A DNA stretch of 64,000 nt. Source: Pseudopyrenochaeta lycopersici (Eukaryota; Ascomycota; Dothideomycetes; Pleosporales; Pseudopyrenochaetaceae). The position numbers and the translations under genes were made by a program. The stretch is taken from the NCBI GenBank assembly GCA_003313425.1, contig NHZP01000013.1, forward strand, positions 310,001-374,000, in the 5' to 3' direction. This document shows, in pieces, positions 62,005 through 64,000 of the stretch (its first letter is position 1; each line of letters starts with the position of its first letter). Below the pieces are notes generated by a model, which saw only the letters and a list, made by a program, of their open reading frames with translations, had not been told where the DNA came from and made no database searches.

Positions 62005-63998
62005 TCAAGTCGTTCCATTCGTCTTACCCTTGTAGTAAGGCCGCGGAAGATTATCATAATACGGCACAACAATAACATCAGGATCATTTGTAGCGCCCAC
62101 CATCGCCTTGGTGTTATCCTGGAACGGTGTTGGGCTGACTCTCAAATCAATCAGTCCTGGCCCTCCACCTTGCACCAATTCTTCAACAGCTTTGCCTATC
62201 GCGCTGGCGGCTTTCTCGAAGCCATCCTCTCCCTTTCCACCAGCTTCTTTGCTGGTTGCATCAATGAGACGACCGGGCACGCCGAAGCCTTGCGCGACGA
62301 TGTCATAGCGTGTCTCTGGGCGAAGTGCAGAGACGGGTTTAGCATCAGTCACATGTCCGTATATCATTTCTTGACCAGCCTGGCTCATACCCCAGACAGT
62401 GTTGTTGACTATCACTGTTAGAATCTTGAGGTTGAACTTTTTATACGTGTCAAGTTCTGCAAGGTGAAATCCTGCTGAGCCATCGCCCTGCAGGTTAACG
62501 ACGACTTTACTTGGATCAGCGACCGCCGCGCCAAGTGAGTAACCCCATCCGTTGCCTAAGAAACCGAGATAGCCTGTAGCTACCATAGACAACGAAGCTG
62601 AGGCTTCGGGGAGTAGTTGTAGTGCCCAGCCGCTTGCTTCGCCGCCGTCCATGGAGATGATGCTGCCCTTGGGGAGAGACTGGTAGAGCTTCTTGACGGC
62701 GTGATATGGGTGTAGATGCCCATTCTTCTCATCAATCTTGGGCTCAGATTCATTGTGCGGTGCGCGCCATGCCTTCAAACCGAGAGCTGTACGGGTCCAT
62801 GATTCCGGAGCGCTGAACTTGTCTCCACTCGCAATTTCCGTGTTCAAAGCAGCAATGGCGAGTTTGATGTCTGAAACTATGCCCAGGTCGACACGCTCTG
62901 AGCGGCCGATTTCTCCGCCGTCAATGTCAATTTGAGCGATTGCGCATTTTGAGGTAGGGACGATGGCGCCTCCCCGGCCTCCTAGAATGAAACCGGTCCG
63001 CGCTCCTAGGAGAAGGACAAGATCAGGTTGAGGTTGCTGGGAAACAGCAAGGATAGCGAGCGACATTGCTGATCCAGCATGCAGAGGATGAGTAACAGGG
63101 AGTCCTGTACTAAATTTAGGGGTGTGGAAAACAGGGACGCTGACTGCACTGGCTAGAGCTGAGATTTCTTCGACGGCCTGTATTGTGTCAGTCTTTCTAA
63201 ATTCGGAGACTTAATCAGGATGATCTATCTTACGCCTCGTGCTCCTGTTCCAACAATAATAGCCGGTCTTTCTGCGGCCTTGATTAAGCCTACTAGCTTT
63301 TTGATCGCGTTGACATCTGGGCCAGGTAATGTTACTGGAGGGCCAGTGATATTTCCCCACGCTACGCTTTCAGCTTCCACTGGAGTGAAAAGTACATCAA
63401 TTGGGAAGTCGAGTAGAACCGGTCCAGGGGCTCCTGAGCTTGCAACCCTCCATGCGAGGCTAACAATGCGAGGTATCTCGCCAACGTTTGTAACTTCAAT
63501 GATAATCAGCATGGTCCTGTATTGCGGTTGAGTTTACTTACTGCGGTGTGCGAACTTGGTCATTGGTTTCGCCAGCACTACCTGGTCGTGGAAACCCTGG
63601 AGCGCATTTGTTTCTGCATCTCGCAGAGGCGGCGAGCTCGTAATACATAGAACGGGTGATCGATCGGCAAAGGCAGTTGCGAGTCCAGGCAGTTCATTAC
63701 AGAATCTGTAGTGCGTAATTAGCCCCCTTTCAGCTCTGTCTATCTACTACAATCCTTCAGATAGGGACTGGACGTACCCACTGTTTGCAGTCACGAAACA
63801 GACTCCAGTCTTTCCGCTCACTTTTGCATACCCTTCCGCAGCCTGTACGGAAACGGTTTCGTGTCGCGTATCAATTAATGCGATTCCCAGATCATTGCAT
63901 CCCATTAGAAAGGCGTCCAGATGGCCTCCATGGAGTCCAAAGATGGTGTCCACCTCGAGTTGTTGAAGGGATTGAGCAAGGAGATCACCACCGAGAAG
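62005..63998 (-). CDS. Thiamine-diphosphate enzyme, acetolactate-synthase-like (5' end outside window)
   Basis: Four visible exons (63998-63778, 63705-63542, 63493-63234, 63177-62005) give about 605 residues. The frame is open at the right edge, so the first few residues are missing. The N-terminal PYR domain has FGLHGGHLDAF and the catalytic Glu in RHETVSVQAAEGYA. The middle domain has IIVGTGARG. The C-terminal PP domain has the ThDP motif GDGSAGFHLAEL followed by VIVNN about 30 residues later. This architecture fits acetolactate synthase, 2-hydroxyacyl-CoA lyase or benzaldehyde-lyase-type enzymes. The long insertion-free C-terminus without an obvious FAD signature does not settle which. Branched-chain synthesis enzymes are mitochondrial; targeting cannot be checked here. 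Confidence 0.9.
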
Positions 63999-64000
63999 CT

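Overview
The window is nuclear DNA of a filamentous ascomycete. The genes have short GT-AG introns (about 45-75 bp, often with a CTAAC branch site), and the contents are typical of a plant-associated or saprotrophic mould: secondary-metabolism enzymes, CBM18 chitin-binding modules, Zn(II)2Cys6 regulators, MFS permeases, HET-domain debris and a degenerate repeat. The mix fits a Dothideomycete such as a member of Pleosporales, but that is inference. Exon joins below were read by eye. Most multi-exon models close to a whole number of codons, which supports them.

Layout. (1) 1-10.8 kb is one arm of a secondary-metabolite cluster: a cut-off P450, an ABCB exporter, a GliT/SirT-type dithiol oxidoreductase, a second P450 and an O-methyltransferase. 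The three promoter gaps each carry a TCGGN3CCGA palindrome, the site reported for the GliZ/SirZ regulators of epipolythiodioxopiperazine (ETP) clusters. (2) 11-12.6 kb is a secreted chitin deacetylase with three CBM18 modules. (3) 14-22 kb is a four-gene group: an anion-type MFS permease, a mitochondrial tricarboxylate carrier, a Zn2Cys6 factor and a PrpF/aconitate-isomerase-like enzyme. Seven CCGCGG palindromes (best form TCCCGCGGGA) lie only in its three promoter gaps. The set resembles the trans-aconitate branch of the Ustilago itaconate cluster without the decarboxylase. (4) 22.8-28.3 kb is a divergent pair: an apparently intracellular GH78 alpha-L-rhamnosidase and a sugar permease.

(5) 28.5-32.9 kb is a 4.4 kb inverted-repeat structure bounded by TA, with a nested 592 bp MITE-like element. 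Its loop holds a broken HET-domain gene joined directly to a WD40 piece. (6) 33.4-40.4 kb holds a secreted two-domain cysteine-rich protein, a gene-poor stretch, a secreted PAN-like protein and a DHA1-type MFS permease. (7) 40.7-50 kb is a uronide-type catabolic locus: a DUF2264 protein, a Liz1/Dal5-type permease, a GH88 unsaturated uronyl hydrolase and a Zn2Cys6 factor. (8) 51-64 kb is mostly housekeeping: queuine tRNA-ribosyltransferase with a 10-nt micro-exon, a FAD monooxygenase, a secreted M28 aminopeptidase, a vacuolar-type Ca2+/H+ exchanger, ribosomal protein S17, a small one-pass membrane protein, and a thiamine-diphosphate enzyme running off the right edge.

No rRNA, tRNA or CRISPR feature was recognised. 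The ETP assignment, the tricarboxylate pathway and the uronide pathway are inferences from gene content and promoter motifs. The core synthetase expected for an ETP cluster is not in this window.
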